In this document: positions 54,038 through 64,000 of the stretch, piece after piece | Position numbering within the stretch: the stretch's first letter is position 1 | Layout of the letters: every line of letters starts with the position of its first letter | From: Duffyella gerundensis | GTDB lineage: Bacteria; Pseudomonadota; Gammaproteobacteria; Enterobacterales; Enterobacteriaceae | DNA length: 64,000 nt | NCBI RefSeq assembly: GCF_001517405.1 | Contig: NZ_LN907827.1 | Coordinates: 872,586-936,585 of the forward strand | Direction: 5' to 3' | Program-made: the position numbers and the translations under genes | Notes under the pieces: model-generated | Told to the model about the DNA's origin: nothing | Databases searched by the model: none | The model's input: the letters and a program-made list of their open reading frames with translations, nothing else

Positions 54038-54224
54038 AATCGCTCACCAATAAGTTGGCGGCAGCATAGGCTGCCTGTTCCCTGACAGAAGAGTTTAGCG
54101 CAGAATTGGCGGCTATCTCATCGAGCGCTTTCAATGCACATCCGATAGCATCCGGGATATATCCCAGGTCACCGCTTCCAATTTCGGCATAACGTTGGCG
54201 AACCAGTTCACAATATTTATGCAC
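54024..54224 (-). CDS. yaeP: Small conserved protein YaeP
   Basis: A 66-residue conserved enterobacterial protein of unknown function, always next to rof. It starts [18 protein letters not shown] as in E. coli YaeP and is predicted all helical. Its 3' end overlaps the rof start; the pair form a two-gene unit. No signal peptide or membrane segment is seen. Confidence 0.95.
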   Translation of the reverse strand: MHKYCELVRQRYAEIGSGDLGYIPDAIGCALKALDEIAANSALNSSVREQAAYAAANLLVSDYVNE

Positions 54225-54358
54225 TTATACCTCCCCTCAGAGCCTTTTTAGCTGGCTGTTTTCCACTATATCATAGGAAATTGCGTGAAATCAGCCGCCG
54301 TGAAGCGGAATGCTGTGTGTCTGGGGTACAATAGTGCGTAAAACCAGAGAGGAAAATC

Positions 54359-54913
54359 ATGGCACTGAAAGCCACCATCTATAAAGCTAACCTGAGCATT
54401 GCCGATTTGGATCGTCAGGTCTATTTCGATACCAGCCTGACGCTGGCGCGCCATCCTTCGGAAACGGAAACGCGGCTGATGCTACGCCTGGCCGCCTGGC
54501 TCTGCCACGCCGATGAACGCCTGCAGTTTACCCGCGGTTTGTGCGCGGACGATGAGCCTGAAATCTGGCGGCTCAACGATCATCAGGGCATTGAGTGCTG
54601 GATTGAACTCGGCCTGCCGGATGAAAAGCGCCTGAAGAAAGCGAGCCATCGTTCGGCGGCGGTCTGGTTGTATGCCTATAGTGCTCGCGCAGCGACGGTA
54701 TGGTGGCAGCAACATCGCGATAAGCTGGCTCAGCTGAGTAACTTAACGGTGCGCTATTTGGATGATGAGCAGCTCGAAAAGTTAACCGCGTTGGCGGCGC
54801 GTAACATGAATCTGCAGGCAACGGTGCAGGATGGCGTGCTGTGGCTCTCCGCTGAAGATCAGCATGTTGAGCTGCACTTTACCGAATGGCAACAGGTGAA
54901 TCAGCCAGCATGA
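54359..54913 (+). CDS. yaeQ: Conserved YaeQ family protein
   Basis: A PD-(D/E)XK-like fold protein; early reports of RfaH-like complementation were withdrawn or unconfirmed, so the function is unknown. The 184 residues include [36 protein letters not shown] and [13 protein letters not shown], all diagnostic. Preceded by AGAGAGGAAAA. Its TGA overlaps the arfB ATG. Confidence 0.94.
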   Translation: MALKATIYKANLSIADLDRQVYFDTSLTLARHPSETETRLMLRLAAWLCHADERLQFTRGLCADDEPEIWRLNDHQGIECWIELGLPDEKRLKKASHRSAAVWLYAYSARAATVWWQQHRDKLAQLSNLTVRYLDDEQLEKLTALAARNMNLQATVQDGVLWLSAEDQHVELHFTEWQQVNQPA

Positions 54914-55320
54914 TTACGCTCTCTCGACAGGTCACCCTCGCCGATAACGAAATTGAACTGACGGCTATCCGGGCGCAGGGCGCGGGCGGTCAGAACGTGA
55001 ATAAATCTTCCACCGCCATCCATTTGCGTTTCGATATCCGCGCCTCTTCGCTACCGGAGTTTTACAAGACGCGGCTGCTGGAAGCGACGCATCATCTGAT
55101 TACTCCAGAAGGTATTGTAATCATCAAGGCGCAGGAGTATCGCAGCCAGGAGATGAACCGCGAAGCGGCACTGCAGCGCCTGAAAAACCTGATCAATGAA
55201 CTCACCGTGGTGGAAAAAGCCCGCCGTCCTACGCGGCCAACGCTGGCTTCCAAAAAACGCCGGCTGGAAGGCAAAACGCGCAAAAGCACGACCAAAGCAC
55301 TACGCGGTAAGGTGTTGTAA
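54910..55320 (+). CDS. arfB: Alternative ribosome rescue factor ArfB (peptidyl-tRNA hydrolase)
   Basis: Releases peptides from ribosomes stalled without a stop codon. The 136 residues have the release-factor GGQ at 26-28 (GAGGQNVNK) and a basic C-terminal tail ([16 protein letters not shown]) that enters the empty mRNA channel. Starts with ATG overlapping the yaeQ stop (ATGA). In E. coli nlpE and yaeF follow; here proS does, after 92 bases. Confidence 0.96.
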   Translation: MITLSRQVTLADNEIELTAIRAQGAGGQNVNKSSTAIHLRFDIRASSLPEFYKTRLLEATHHLITPEGIVIIKAQEYRSQEMNREAALQRLKNLINELTVVEKARRPTRPTLASKKRRLEGKTRKSTTKALRGKVL

Positions 55321-55365
55321 CAGCAGCGCGTTGGCAGGATATACACGCTGCTGATCAACACAGAC

Positions 55366-55392
55366 ATAAAAAAGCCACCGCAGAGGGTGGCT
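55366..55392 (-). terminator. Terminator of proS
   Basis: AGCCACC (55373-55379) pairs with GGTGGCT (55386-55392); on the minus strand a T run follows. It lies 20 bases past the proS stop. Confidence 0.88.
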
Positions 55393-55412
55393 GAGAGAGT
55401 CAGGGCAGGGCG

Positions 55413-57131
55413 TTAGCCTTTAATGGCGCTAATCAGGAAGTCGACGATGGCATCTTTCTTGATCATCTGCTTTTCACCTTCGCGGCGCGCTTTGTATTCC
55501 ACTTCTTCGCTGTCCAGATTACGATCGCCGATCACAATGGTATGCGGCACGCCGATCAGTTCCATATCAGCAAACATCACGCCTGGGCGCTCTTTACGAT
55601 CGTCCAGAATGACGTCAATGCCGTGGCTGCGCAGCGTGTCATACAGCGTCTCTGCAACCTCTTTCACGCGGAAAGATTTGTGCATATTCATTGGCAGAAT
55701 AGCAACCTGGAAGGGTGCCAGAGCGGCTGGCCATATGATGCCGCGCTCGTCATGGTTCTGCTCAATCGCCGCCGCGACCACACGCGTGACTCCGATACCG
55801 TAACAGCCCATCGTCAGCGTCTGGTTACGGCCTTCCTCGCCCTGAACAGACGCTTTCATCGCGTCAGAATATTTGGTGCCGAGCTGGAAAATGTGGCCCA
55901 CTTCGATACCGCGTTTAATCTGCAGCGTGCCTTTACCGTCCGGGCTGGCGTCGCCTTCCACCACGTTGCGAATATCAGCAACCTGCGGCAGCGGCAGATC
56001 GCGCTCCCAGTTAACACCGATAAGATGTTTACCGTCGCGGTTGGCACCGGCAGCAAAATCACTCATCTTCTCAACACTGCGATCGATCACAATCGGCAGC
56101 TCCAGGCCAACCGGACCCAGCGAGCCCGGACCGGCACCGACAGCGGCGCGAATCTCTTCCTCGGTGGCAAAAGTCAGCGGTGCTGCGACCAGATCGAGTT
56201 TTTCCGCTTTGACTTCGTTCAACTCGTGATCGCCACGGACCAGCAGCGCGACCAGCGTATGGCCGCTCTCTTCTGCAGCTTTGACCAGCAGCGTTTTTAC
56301 CGTTTGGGTAATGGGCAGAGCAAACTGCTCAACCAGCGCGGCAATGGTTTTAGCGTCAGGCGTGTCGATCTCTGTCATATCCTGCGCGGGCTGCGCACGC
56401 TCACCGGCTGGAGCAACCGCTTCGGCCAGCTCAATATTGGCGGCATAGTCAGAATCGGTTGAGAAAATCACATCATCTTCGCCGCTGTTGGCCAGCACCT
56501 GAAATTCGTGTGATGCGCTGCCACCGATCGAACCGGTATCCGCCTGCACTGCGCGGAAATCCAGCCCCATACGGCTGAAAATCTGGCTGTAGGCGCGGTA
56601 CATCGCCTCATAGGTTTCCTGAAGCGATGCCTGTGAGGTATGAAAGGAGTAGGCATCTTTCATGATGAACTCACGCGAACGCATGACGCCAAAACGCGGG
56701 CGCACTTCATCACGGAATTTGGTCTGAATCTGGAACAGATTTAGCGGCAGCTGTTTGTAAGAGCTCAACTCGTTACGAATCAGATCGGTAATCACTTCTT
56801 CGTGGGTTGGACCCAGTACAAAAGGGCGATCGCTGCGATCGCTGATACGCAGCAGCTCCGGGCCATATTGTTCCCAACGTCCACTCTCCTGCCACAGATC
56901 GGCGGGCTGCACCACCGGCATTGAAATCTCAATCGCGCCCGCGTTGTTCATCTCTTCACGCACGATATTTTCGACTTTTTTCAATACGCGCAGGCCGGTC
57001 GGTAACCAGGTGTATAAACCCGAAGCGAGTTTACGGATCATGCCAGCACGCAGCATAAGCTGGTGGCTGATGACTTCGGCGTCAGAAGGCGTCTCTTTTT
57101 GAGTGGCAAGCAAATATTGAGTAGTGCGCAT
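55413..57131 (-). CDS. proS: Prolyl-tRNA synthetase
   Basis: Charges tRNA(Pro). The 572 residues equal the E. coli class II enzyme: [19 protein letters not shown], motif 2 in [25 protein letters not shown] region, the editing insertion domain (about 220-400) that removes Ala, motif 3 near [10 protein letters not shown], and an anticodon-binding C-terminal domain. ATG 57131. Confidence 0.99.
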   Translation of the reverse strand: MRTTQYLLATQKETPSDAEVISHQLMLRAGMIRKLASGLYTWLPTGLRVLKKVENIVREEMNNAGAIEISMPVVQPADLWQESGRWEQYGPELLRISDRSDRPFVLGPTHEEVITDLIRNELSSYKQLPLNLFQIQTKFRDEVRPRFGVMRSREFIMKDAYSFHTSQASLQETYEAMYRAYSQIFSRMGLDFRAVQADTGSIGGSASHEFQVLANSGEDDVIFSTDSDYAANIELAEAVAPAGERAQPAQDMTEIDTPDAKTIAALVEQFALPITQTVKTLLVKAAEESGHTLVALLVRGDHELNEVKAEKLDLVAAPLTFATEEEIRAAVGAGPGSLGPVGLELPIVIDRSVEKMSDFAAGANRDGKHLIGVNWERDLPLPQVADIRNVVEGDASPDGKGTLQIKRGIEVGHIFQLGTKYSDAMKASVQGEEGRNQTLTMGCYGIGVTRVVAAAIEQNHDERGIIWPAALAPFQVAILPMNMHKSFRVKEVAETLYDTLRSHGIDVILDDRKERPGVMFADMELIGVPHTIVIGDRNLDSEEVEYKARREGEKQMIKKDAIVDFLISAIKG

Positions 57132-57225
57132 TGATTACGATTCCATGTGGACGGAAAGCCAGTTAACGGGCCAAAAATTGCTGGCCGCTAGTGTACCAGC
57201 GTCATGGAATCCTAAAAAGCGTGTT

Positions 57226-57933
57226 TTAACGTCGATCCACTGCAACAACCAGCGTGGCGCCGGCATCAATGCGCCAGCGCACGTTGAAATCAAGCAGCCA
57301 GGCAGCATACTCACGATCGGGTTCATCACCCTTGCGATAGGCGGGCCGCGGATCCTGTGCCAGCACGTCATGAATGAAGCGCTGCAGATGCGGAAAATGC
57401 GCCTGCTCATCGGCAATCTGCTTCAGCGCATGTTCGCTGAACGCTACCGGCATGGCGGCAGCCGGCGGCAGCTGAGCAAATCCGGCGCGTGCATCCGGTA
57501 ATGCTTCGGCAAAGGGCAGATAGGGTTTGATGTCAATCACCGGCGTGCCATCAACCAAATCGAGACTACCCAACTGCAAAATCACCTGATTGCCCTCGCA
57601 GCGCACCGCTTTTAGCTCAACCAGCGACATGCCTACAGGGTTAGGGCGAAAGGTCGAACGCGTGGCAAAAACACCCATACGCGCATTACCGCCGAGGCGA
57701 GGCGGCCGCACCGTCGGCCGCCATCCCGCTGATTGCGTTTGATGAAATACAAACAGCAGCCATAAATGACTGAAGCTTTCCAGGCCGCGTACCGCCTCAG
57801 GTTGATTATACGGCGCCTGCAGATGCAGTTCTCCACCGCCGTCAGCGACTAAACCGGGCTGACGCGGAACGGCAAATTTCTCTTTCCACGGCGAATGAAT
57901 CACGCCGATCTGCTCGAAAGAGAATGCACTCAT
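57226..57933 (-). CDS. trmO: tRNA(Thr) N6-threonylcarbamoyladenosine methyltransferase TrmO
   Basis: Adds methyl from SAM to t6A37 in threonine tRNA. The 235 residues carry the TsaA/YaeB beta-barrel: IGVIHSPWKEKFAVPRQPG, LWLLFVFH, RPPRLGGNARMGVFATRS and RPNPVGMSLVEL. Its ATG overlaps the rcsF stop (ATGA), so the two are coupled. Upstream of proS on the same strand. Confidence 0.96.
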   Translation of the reverse strand: MSAFSFEQIGVIHSPWKEKFAVPRQPGLVADGGGELHLQAPYNQPEAVRGLESFSHLWLLFVFHQTQSAGWRPTVRPPRLGGNARMGVFATRSTFRPNPVGMSLVELKAVRCEGNQVILQLGSLDLVDGTPVIDIKPYLPFAEALPDARAGFAQLPPAAAMPVAFSEHALKQIADEQAHFPHLQRFIHDVLAQDPRPAYRKGDEPDREYAAWLLDFNVRWRIDAGATLVVAVDRR

Positions 57934-58328
57934 TGGCTGCTAACTTTTAAAGCGGATCCCTGACAGATGGCCTGACGATGACAGCCTGCGCCACTGGTGA
58001 TGATTTCGCATTTGTGCAGCAACACCGCGTTAGCCTTCATTGATGAGGCTTTAATCTGCATGCGTTTGCGCGCGGTATTCAGGTTGGCGGGGGAATCCTG
58101 CGTTGAGATCTGGCAATCTTCGCCAGAGACTTCGCCTAAATCACGAAAGGGCTTGCTGAGCAGATCGGTCGTATCGGTATAAATTTTTACCGGCGCCGGG
58201 CGCGGTGTCACTTTATGCGCGGGTGTTGTTTTTGAAGCAGGCAGCGGGGTGATCGGCTGATACGGCTTATGAATAAGGGAACACCCTGTCAGCATCAATG
58301 CTAACAAACAGAGCGGTAAAGCGCGCAT
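57930..58328 (-). CDS. rcsF: Outer-membrane stress-sensing lipoprotein RcsF
   Basis: Senses envelope damage and signals through IgaA to the Rcs phosphorelay. The 132-residue precursor has a lipobox LTGC with C16, a proline-rich linker (20-47) and a disulfide-knotted domain with C72, C107, C116 and C122. The ATG at 58328 is used; the frame to 58412 has no support. First in rcsF-trmO, after metQ. Confidence 0.96.
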   Translation of the reverse strand: MRALPLCLLALMLTGCSLIHKPYQPITPLPASKTTPAHKVTPRPAPVKIYTDTTDLLSKPFRDLGEVSGEDCQISTQDSPANLNTARKRMQIKASSMKANAVLLHKCEIITSGAGCHRQAICQGSALKVSSQ

Positions 58329-58414
58329 GGGAACATCCTTATGTGTATACAAGTGGCGGTATTGAAGCAAGCTCGCTGATAAATGACAAGTCGCGGGCTG
58401 AAATCGCACCATAG

Positions 58415-58444
58415 AAAAAGGGCGACGTTGCCGCCGCCCTTTTT
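58415..58444. terminator. Terminator of metQ
   Basis: GGGCG (58420-58424) pairs with CGCCC (58435-58439), flanked by A on one side and T on the other, so it can act in both directions. Minus-strand metQ transcripts are the expected users. Confidence 0.75.
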
Positions 58445-58458
58445 GCTGTGAAGAGGCC

Positions 58459-59274
58459 TTACCAGCCTTTCACGGCACCACCGTTAAAGATTTTTTCAGC
58501 GGCAGCGGCCACTTCATCAGAGTGGTAAGCCTGAACGAATTTCTTCACGTTTTCCGCGTCTTTATTATCTTCGCGTGAAACGATCAGGTTAACGTATGGA
58601 GAGTCTTTGTCTTCCACGAAAATGCCATCTTTCGCTGGAGTCAGGCCGATCTGGCTGGCATAGGTAGTATTGATAACCGCCAGCGCAATCTGCTGATCGT
58701 CCAGAGAACGTGGCAGCTGTGGCGCTTCCAGCTCAACAATCTTCAGCTTCTTCGGGTTTTCAACGATATCCAGCGACGTTGGCAGCAGGCCCACATCATC
58801 CTTCAGCTTGATCAGGCCCACTTTCTGCAGCAGCAGCAGGGTGCGGCCAAGGTTAGTGGGATCGTTAGGAATAGCAATTTGCGCGCCTTCCTGCAGTTCA
58901 TCAATGGATTTGATTTTTTTCGAGTAGCCTGCGATAGGGAAGACAAATGTGTTACCGACCGGCACCAGCTTATAGCCGCGATCTTTGATCTGCTGATCCA
59001 GATACGGTTTGTGCTGGAAGGCATTGGCGTCAATGTCGCCTTTGCTTAACGCTTCGTTAGGCAATACGTAATCGTTAAAGGTCACCAGCTCAACGTCCAG
59101 ACCGTATTTCTCTTTGGCCACTTTCTGCGCCGCTTCAGCAACCTGCTGCTCGGCACCCACAATCACACCCACTTTGATGTGATTCGGATCTTTCTCTTCC
59201 TGACCACAACCAGCCAGCGCCATTGCACCCAGCAGCGCACCCACAGCGGCAATTTTTTTGAATGTAAAAGACAT
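58459..59274 (-). CDS. metQ: D/L-methionine-binding lipoprotein MetQ
   Basis: Substrate-binding part of the MetNIQ importer, anchored by lipid. The 271 residues have a signal with lipobox LAGC (C23), then the NlpA-type fold (KVGVIVGAEQQVAEAAQKVA, GYKLVPVGNTFVFPI, VINTTYASQIGL). Third in metNIQ; ATG 59274, with a 39-base gap from metI. Confidence 0.97.
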   Translation of the reverse strand: MSFTFKKIAAVGALLGAMALAGCGQEEKDPNHIKVGVIVGAEQQVAEAAQKVAKEKYGLDVELVTFNDYVLPNEALSKGDIDANAFQHKPYLDQQIKDRGYKLVPVGNTFVFPIAGYSKKIKSIDELQEGAQIAIPNDPTNLGRTLLLLQKVGLIKLKDDVGLLPTSLDIVENPKKLKIVELEAPQLPRSLDDQQIALAVINTTYASQIGLTPAKDGIFVEDKDSPYVNLIVSREDNKDAENVKKFVQAYHSDEVAAAAEKIFNGGAVKGW

Positions 59275-59313
59275 ATCCTATCCTTAATAGTCGCAATAAT
59301 TGATGTTGCTTGT

Positions 59314-59967
59314 TTATTTGTGAGTCACTGCGCGTACGATGCGGTCACCACAGAACTGAATTAAATACACCAGAATCACTAACAACACTAATACCGTATT
59401 CATCACAGTAGCGTTATAACCGACATAACCGTACTGAATGCCGATCTGTCCCAGACCGCCAGCGCCTACCGCGCCACCCATGGCTGAATAACCAACCAGC
59501 GTAATCAACGTAATTGTAGCGGCGTTGATCAGCCCCGGCAGCGCTTCAGGCAGTAATACCTTGCGGATAATCTGCATCGGTGTCGCACCCATTGCGCGTG
59601 ATGCTTCAATTAAGCCGGTAGGCAGCTCCAGCAGGGTATTTTCCACCATGCGCGCAATAAAGGGCGCGGCGCCAATGGTAAGCGGCACAATCGCCGCCTG
59701 CAGACCGATCGACGTACCAACGAGCACGCGGGTAAACGGAATCATCCATACCAGCAGAATAATGAACGGAATAGAGCGGAAGATATTGACCAGCGCGGAT
59801 ACCGAACGGTACAGCTTCACGCTCGGCATAATCTGCCCTGGACGCGTGATATACAGCAGCACGCCGAAAGGCAGCCCCACCGCAAAGCCGAGAAAGCCCG
59901 AAACGAAGGTCATAACCAGCGTTTCCCATACGCCGCGGGCGAGTAACCACATCATTGCCTCAGACAT
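59314..59967 (-). CDS. metI: D-methionine ABC permease MetI
   Basis: Inner-membrane channel of MetNIQ. Starting at ATG 59967 gives 217 residues, the E. coli length, with five membrane helices and the coupling-helix motif [25 protein letters not shown] (in two parts around residue 130). The longer frame to 59982 is not needed. Overlaps metN by eight bases. Confidence 0.97.
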   Translation of the reverse strand: MSEAMMWLLARGVWETLVMTFVSGFLGFAVGLPFGVLLYITRPGQIMPSVKLYRSVSALVNIFRSIPFIILLVWMIPFTRVLVGTSIGLQAAIVPLTIGAAPFIARMVENTLLELPTGLIEASRAMGATPMQIIRKVLLPEALPGLINAATITLITLVGYSAMGGAVGAGGLGQIGIQYGYVGYNATVMNTVLVLLVILVYLIQFCGDRIVRAVTHK

Positions 59968-60991
59968 AACCCAGCACCTCAACTTTCACATGATTTTCCT
60001 GCAGATAGGCAACGGCGGCCTGCGTATCCGTTTCGCTGCCGTGCATCTCTGCCAGCATGATGCCAAATTTAACGCCACCGGCGTAATCCATCTGGGCGCT
60101 GATAATGTTGTTGTTCACATTAAAGCGACGAGCCGTCTCTGACAGCAGCGGCGCGTCGACAGATTTGCCGGTGAATTCCAGACGCAATAAAGGAATGCCG
60201 TTCTGTCCGACTGTGGCTGACAGGCGATCGGCATAATCTTCCGGGATATCGAGATGCAGCGTCGACTGAATAAACTGCTGAGCAAGCGGCGTCTTTGGAT
60301 GAGAGAAGACTTCGCTAACCGTGTCTTTTTCAATGAGCTGACCCTGACTGATCACCGCTACCTGATCACAGATGCGCTTGACCACATCCATTTCATGCGT
60401 GATTAACAGGATGGTTAAACCAAGGCGACGGTTAATATCCTTCAATAGCGCCAGGATAGAACGGGTAGTGGCGGGATCGAGTGCGCTGGTGGCCTCATCG
60501 CACAACAGGACTTTTGGATTGCTGGCCAGGGCACGAGCAATGGCGACGCGCTGTTTCTGTCCGCCCGACAGGTTTGCTGGCCAGGCGTCCTGTTTATCGG
60601 CCAGGCCAACCAGCTCAAGTAGTTCATTAACCCGCGTCTTAATCTCTTCACGCGAGGCATTACCCAGCTCAAGCGGCAGAGCAACGTTGCCGAACACCGT
60701 GCGTGAGTTCATTAGGTTAAAATGTTGAAAGATCATGCCGATTTCACGGCGCGCTTCCGTCAGTGCTTTTTCAGAAAGAGCGGTAAGATCTTTGCCATCA
60801 ACCAATACGGTGCCGGAAGTGGGGCGCTCCAGTAGGTTGACGCAACGAATGAGCGTGCTTTTACCGGCGCCGGATGCGCCAATCACGCCATAAATCTGTC
60901 CGGCCGGAACATGCAGGCTGACATCATTAAGCGCTGATATGGTGCGTGTACCTTGCTCGAACACTTTGGTTATGTTGTTAAGTTTTATCAT
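59960..60991 (-). CDS. metN: D-methionine ABC ATPase MetN
   Basis: ATPase of the methionine importer. The 343 residues have Walker [10 protein letters not shown] (about 38-46), [15 protein letters not shown], Walker [13 protein letters not shown] and a switch His (ITHEMD). A C-terminal NIL domain (about 265-343) binds methionine and inhibits transport. First gene of metNIQ; MetJ boxes upstream. Confidence 0.98.
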   Translation of the reverse strand: MIKLNNITKVFEQGTRTISALNDVSLHVPAGQIYGVIGASGAGKSTLIRCVNLLERPTSGTVLVDGKDLTALSEKALTEARREIGMIFQHFNLMNSRTVFGNVALPLELGNASREEIKTRVNELLELVGLADKQDAWPANLSGGQKQRVAIARALASNPKVLLCDEATSALDPATTRSILALLKDINRRLGLTILLITHEMDVVKRICDQVAVISQGQLIEKDTVSEVFSHPKTPLAQQFIQSTLHLDIPEDYADRLSATVGQNGIPLLRLEFTGKSVDAPLLSETARRFNVNNNIISAQMDYAGGVKFGIMLAEMHGSETDTQAAVAYLQENHVKVEVLGYV

Positions 60992-61063
60992 TAATCTTTA
61001 TTATCGTAATCAAGTTGCCCATGGTGTACCGCCCTGGCTGTGCAGAACGGTCGAATTAGCTAC

Positions 61064-61087
61064 GGATGTTAAGGCATCCAGACGTCT
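61064..61087 (-). promoter_or_regulatory. MetJ operator (met boxes) upstream of metN
   Basis: A perfect met box AGACGTCT (61080-61087) is adjacent to an imperfect one (AGGCATCC, 61072-61079) and a weaker one before that. MetJ binds tandem 8-base boxes, and metNIQ is repressed by MetJ in E. coli. The location, 73-96 bases upstream of metN, suits that role. Confidence 0.75.
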
Positions 61088-61176
61088 AAATCAATCGAAG
61101 TCATTCAATCCGCCATTCTCTCTTCTATTGCAATCATGCGATACTCAGCAGCATCTTTTGTAGCAGGAGCGTCTAC

Positions 61177-61725
61177 GTGACCACTAAAGTCCCGGCAATT
61201 TTTCTCGATCGTGATGGCACCATTAATGTCGATCATGGGTATGTTCATGAAATCGACAATTTTCAGTTTATCGACGGCGTGATCGACGCTATGCGTGAAC
61301 TCAAGGAAATGGGTTTTGCGCTGGTCATTGTGACCAACCAGTCTGGTATCGCTCGCGGCATGTATAGTGAAGAGCAATTCATGCAGTTAACGGAATGGAT
61401 GGACTGGTCGCTGGCCGATCGCGATATCGATCTGGACGGCATTTATTTTTGCCCGCATCTGCCTGATGCATCGGTTGAAAACTATCGTCAGCAGTGCGAC
61501 TGCCGTAAACCGCAACCCGGCATGATTTTATCAGCAGCAGAAGAGCTGGATATTGATCTGGCAGCTTCTTATATCGTCGGCGATAAAATTGATGATGTTA
61601 TGGCCGGTAAAGCGGCAGGCGTGGGTAAAACAGTACTGGTGCGTACGGGTAAGCCCGTAACGCCTGAAGGCGAAGCGGCGGCAGATTGGGTAATAGAGAG
61701 TCTCGCATCGCTACCGCGCGTATAA
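61177..61725 (+). CDS. gmhB: D-glycero-D-manno-heptose 1,7-bisphosphate phosphatase GmhB, GTG start
   Basis: Removes the 7-phosphate in ADP-heptose synthesis for the LPS inner core. The 182 residues have the HAD motif with D11 and D13 (LDRDGT), TNQSGI, and zinc ligands C92, H94, C107 and C109. GTG 61177 follows GCAGGAGC. Located just before the rrn operon, as in E. coli (gmhB-rrnH). Confidence 0.97.
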   Translation: MTTKVPAIFLDRDGTINVDHGYVHEIDNFQFIDGVIDAMRELKEMGFALVIVTNQSGIARGMYSEEQFMQLTEWMDWSLADRDIDLDGIYFCPHLPDASVENYRQQCDCRKPQPGMILSAAEELDIDLAASYIVGDKIDDVMAGKAAGVGKTVLVRTGKPVTPEGEAAADWVIESLASLPRV

Positions 61726-61790
61726 AACAGGGTTAAACAGGCTGCTTTGACTAACTTTTAAGCGAACGAAATAAAAGTTAAAAAAAGCAC

Positions 61791-61827
61791 TTGTCAGCTC
61801 GCAGAAAATCCCTATACTGCGCCTCCA
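61791..61827 (+). promoter_or_regulatory. rrn P1 promoter
   Basis: TTGTCA (61791-61796) and TATACT (61813-61818) with 16-base spacing, then the GCGCCTCC discriminator and start A near 61827, closely like E. coli rrn P1 promoters. An A/T-rich UP element lies at about 61768-61789. Short spacing and a GC discriminator make it sensitive to ppGpp, DksA and initiating NTP. Confidence 0.92.
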
Positions 61828-61910
61828 CTGACACGGAACAACGGCTTACACAGCGGCGCGTCAGGAGGTTCGGGAAGCTGAACCGCCGGAAAAAATCCTG
61901 AGAAAAGGGA

Positions 61911-61938
61911 TTGACTCCGAAGGAGGAAAGCGTAATAT
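61911..61938 (+). promoter_or_regulatory. rrn P2 promoter
   Basis: TTGACT (61911-61916) and TAATAT (61933-61938) with 16-base spacing, about 100 bases after P1, as in E. coli. Confidence 0.85.
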
Positions 61939-61977
61939 ACGCCACCTCGCAACGGACGGTTAACCCGCCGGTTGCGC

Positions 61978-61989
61978 TGCTCTTTAACA
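61978..61989 (+). promoter_or_regulatory. boxA of the rrn leader
   Basis: TGCTCTTTAACA is the classical rRNA boxA bound by NusB-NusE for antitermination. A second copy is found before 23S. Confidence 0.92.
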
Positions 61990-61995
61990 ATTTAT

Positions 61996-62016
61996 CAGAC
62001 AATCTGTGTGGGCACT
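61996..62016 (+). other. 5' arm of the pre-16S RNase III stem
   Basis: These 21 bases pair with 63706-63726; 20 Watson-Crick pairs and one G-U. RNase III cleaves such stems to free pre-16S. Confidence 0.9.
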
Positions 62017-62142
62017 CGCAGGATTGATATCACGCGTCTCCGGACGCAAAAAAATATCAAGTCTTAAGAGTGAACACGTATTGAAATTCATTACGACGTT
62101 TTCCTTGAGCATCGCTTCACGAGTTGAAGCAAATCGAACTTT

Positions 62143-63684
<1,542 letters not shown>

Positions 63685-63705
63685 CCTGAAGATACCTTCC
63701 CGCGC

Positions 63706-63726
63706 AGTGTCCACACAGATTGTCTG
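63706..63726 (+). other. 3' arm of the pre-16S RNase III stem
   Basis: Complement of 61996-62016, closing the 16S processing stem. Confidence 0.9.
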
Positions 63727-63774
63727 ATAGAAAGTAAAGAAGCAGGACGGCTGCGAAGTCGAGACACCTTGTGT

Positions 63775-63849
63775 GTCCCCTTCGTCTAGCGGTTAGGACT
63801 CCGCCCTTTCACGGCGGCAACAGGGGTTCGAATCCCCTAGGGGACGCCA
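63775..63849 (+). tRNA. gltT: tRNA-Glu (anticodon TTC) in the 16S-23S spacer
   Basis: Seventy-five bases with acceptor stem GTCCCCT/AGGGGAC, anticodon CTTTCAC loop with TTC, GGTTCGAATCC T-arm, and encoded CCA. It is one base shorter in the D-loop than E. coli tRNA-Glu. The gene symbol for this copy is by analogy with rrn operons carrying tRNA-Glu; operon identity may differ. Confidence 0.97.
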
Positions 63850-63923
63850 CCTGCTCGGTGACAGGTGAAAGGTGTCGCTGAAAAATAGCCTGAAGTGCGC
63901 CCGCGGGTGTCCTTTGTGATATT

Positions 63924-63935
63924 TGCTCTTTAACA
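63924..63935 (+). promoter_or_regulatory. boxA of the 16S-23S spacer
   Basis: A second TGCTCTTTAACA between tRNA-Glu and the 23S gene, the expected site for continued antitermination. The window ends in the spacer before mature 23S begins. Confidence 0.9.
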
Positions 63936-64000
63936 ATCCGGAACAAGCTGAAAATTGAAACGACACGTCGTCGCGTCCCTCCGTAATAAGGGGCGCAGAG

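Larger units (their letters stand above)
61726..62142 (+). promoter_or_regulatory. rrn promoter region and pre-16S leader
   Basis: The 417 bases before 16S hold an A/T-rich upstream element, tandem promoters P1 and P2, the boxA antitermination site and the 5' arm of the RNase III stem. No protein gene is credible here. Confidence 0.9.

Overview
The window is an ordinary core-chromosome segment of an enterobacterium. Protein sequences and gene order closely follow the Escherichia coli segment running from folK/pcnB through fhu, the bam-lpx-dnaE cluster, proS and metNIQ to an rRNA operon. Divergence from E. coli, a tRNA-Glu(TTC) in the 16S-23S spacer, and the missing clcA, yadS, yaeI and nlpE/yaeF suggest the Erwinia/Pantoea branch (Erwiniaceae). 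That placement is an inference; I could not run a 16S search.

Layout. 1-4471 (mostly minus): folK (cut by the window edge), pcnB, gluQ, dksA, sfsA, thpR. 4547-15769 (plus): hrpB, mrcB, then the ferrichrome operon fhuACDB. 15801-19603: hemL (minus), erpA (plus), a small secreted-protein gene of unknown function, and mtnN-btuF (minus). 19781-24176 (plus): dgt, degP, cdaR. 24237-29325 (minus): yaeH, dapD, glnD, map. 29635-49333 (plus): a long run of translation and envelope genes: rpsB, tsf, pyrH, frr, dxr, uppS, cdsA, rseP, bamA, skp, lpxD, fabZ, lpxA, lpxB, rnhB, dnaE, accA. 49460-53741 (plus): ldcC, yaeR, tilS and a small cytochrome c. 53774-60991: rof-yaeP (minus), yaeQ-arfB (plus), proS, trmO, rcsF, metQIN (minus). 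61177-64000 (plus): gmhB, then an rrn operon with promoters P1/P2, 16S rRNA and tRNA-Glu; the 23S gene lies beyond the window.

How the genes work together. The central block combines outer-membrane building (BamA, Skp, LpxD, FabZ, LpxA, LpxB, CdsA, UppS, with Dxr feeding isoprenoid precursors), stress proteolysis (RseP, and DegP with a sigma-E type promoter), protein synthesis (S2, EF-Ts, RRF, Map, ProS, TilS, ArfB), replication (DnaE, RnhB) and fatty-acid initiation (AccA). Two importer loci have recognisable metal or methionine control sequences: a weak Fur-like site before fhuA and MetJ boxes before metN.

I found no phage, insertion sequence, CRISPR array, toxin-antitoxin module or other accessory system, and nothing I would call a new biological system. 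The points most worth a second look are small: an AUU start codon on pcnB, an 82-residue exported pilin-like protein where yadS sits in E. coli, an enlarged lpxD-fabZ spacer with a terminator-like hairpin, a cytochrome c gene fused to the end of the tilS unit, and compensatory changes in 16S helix 26.
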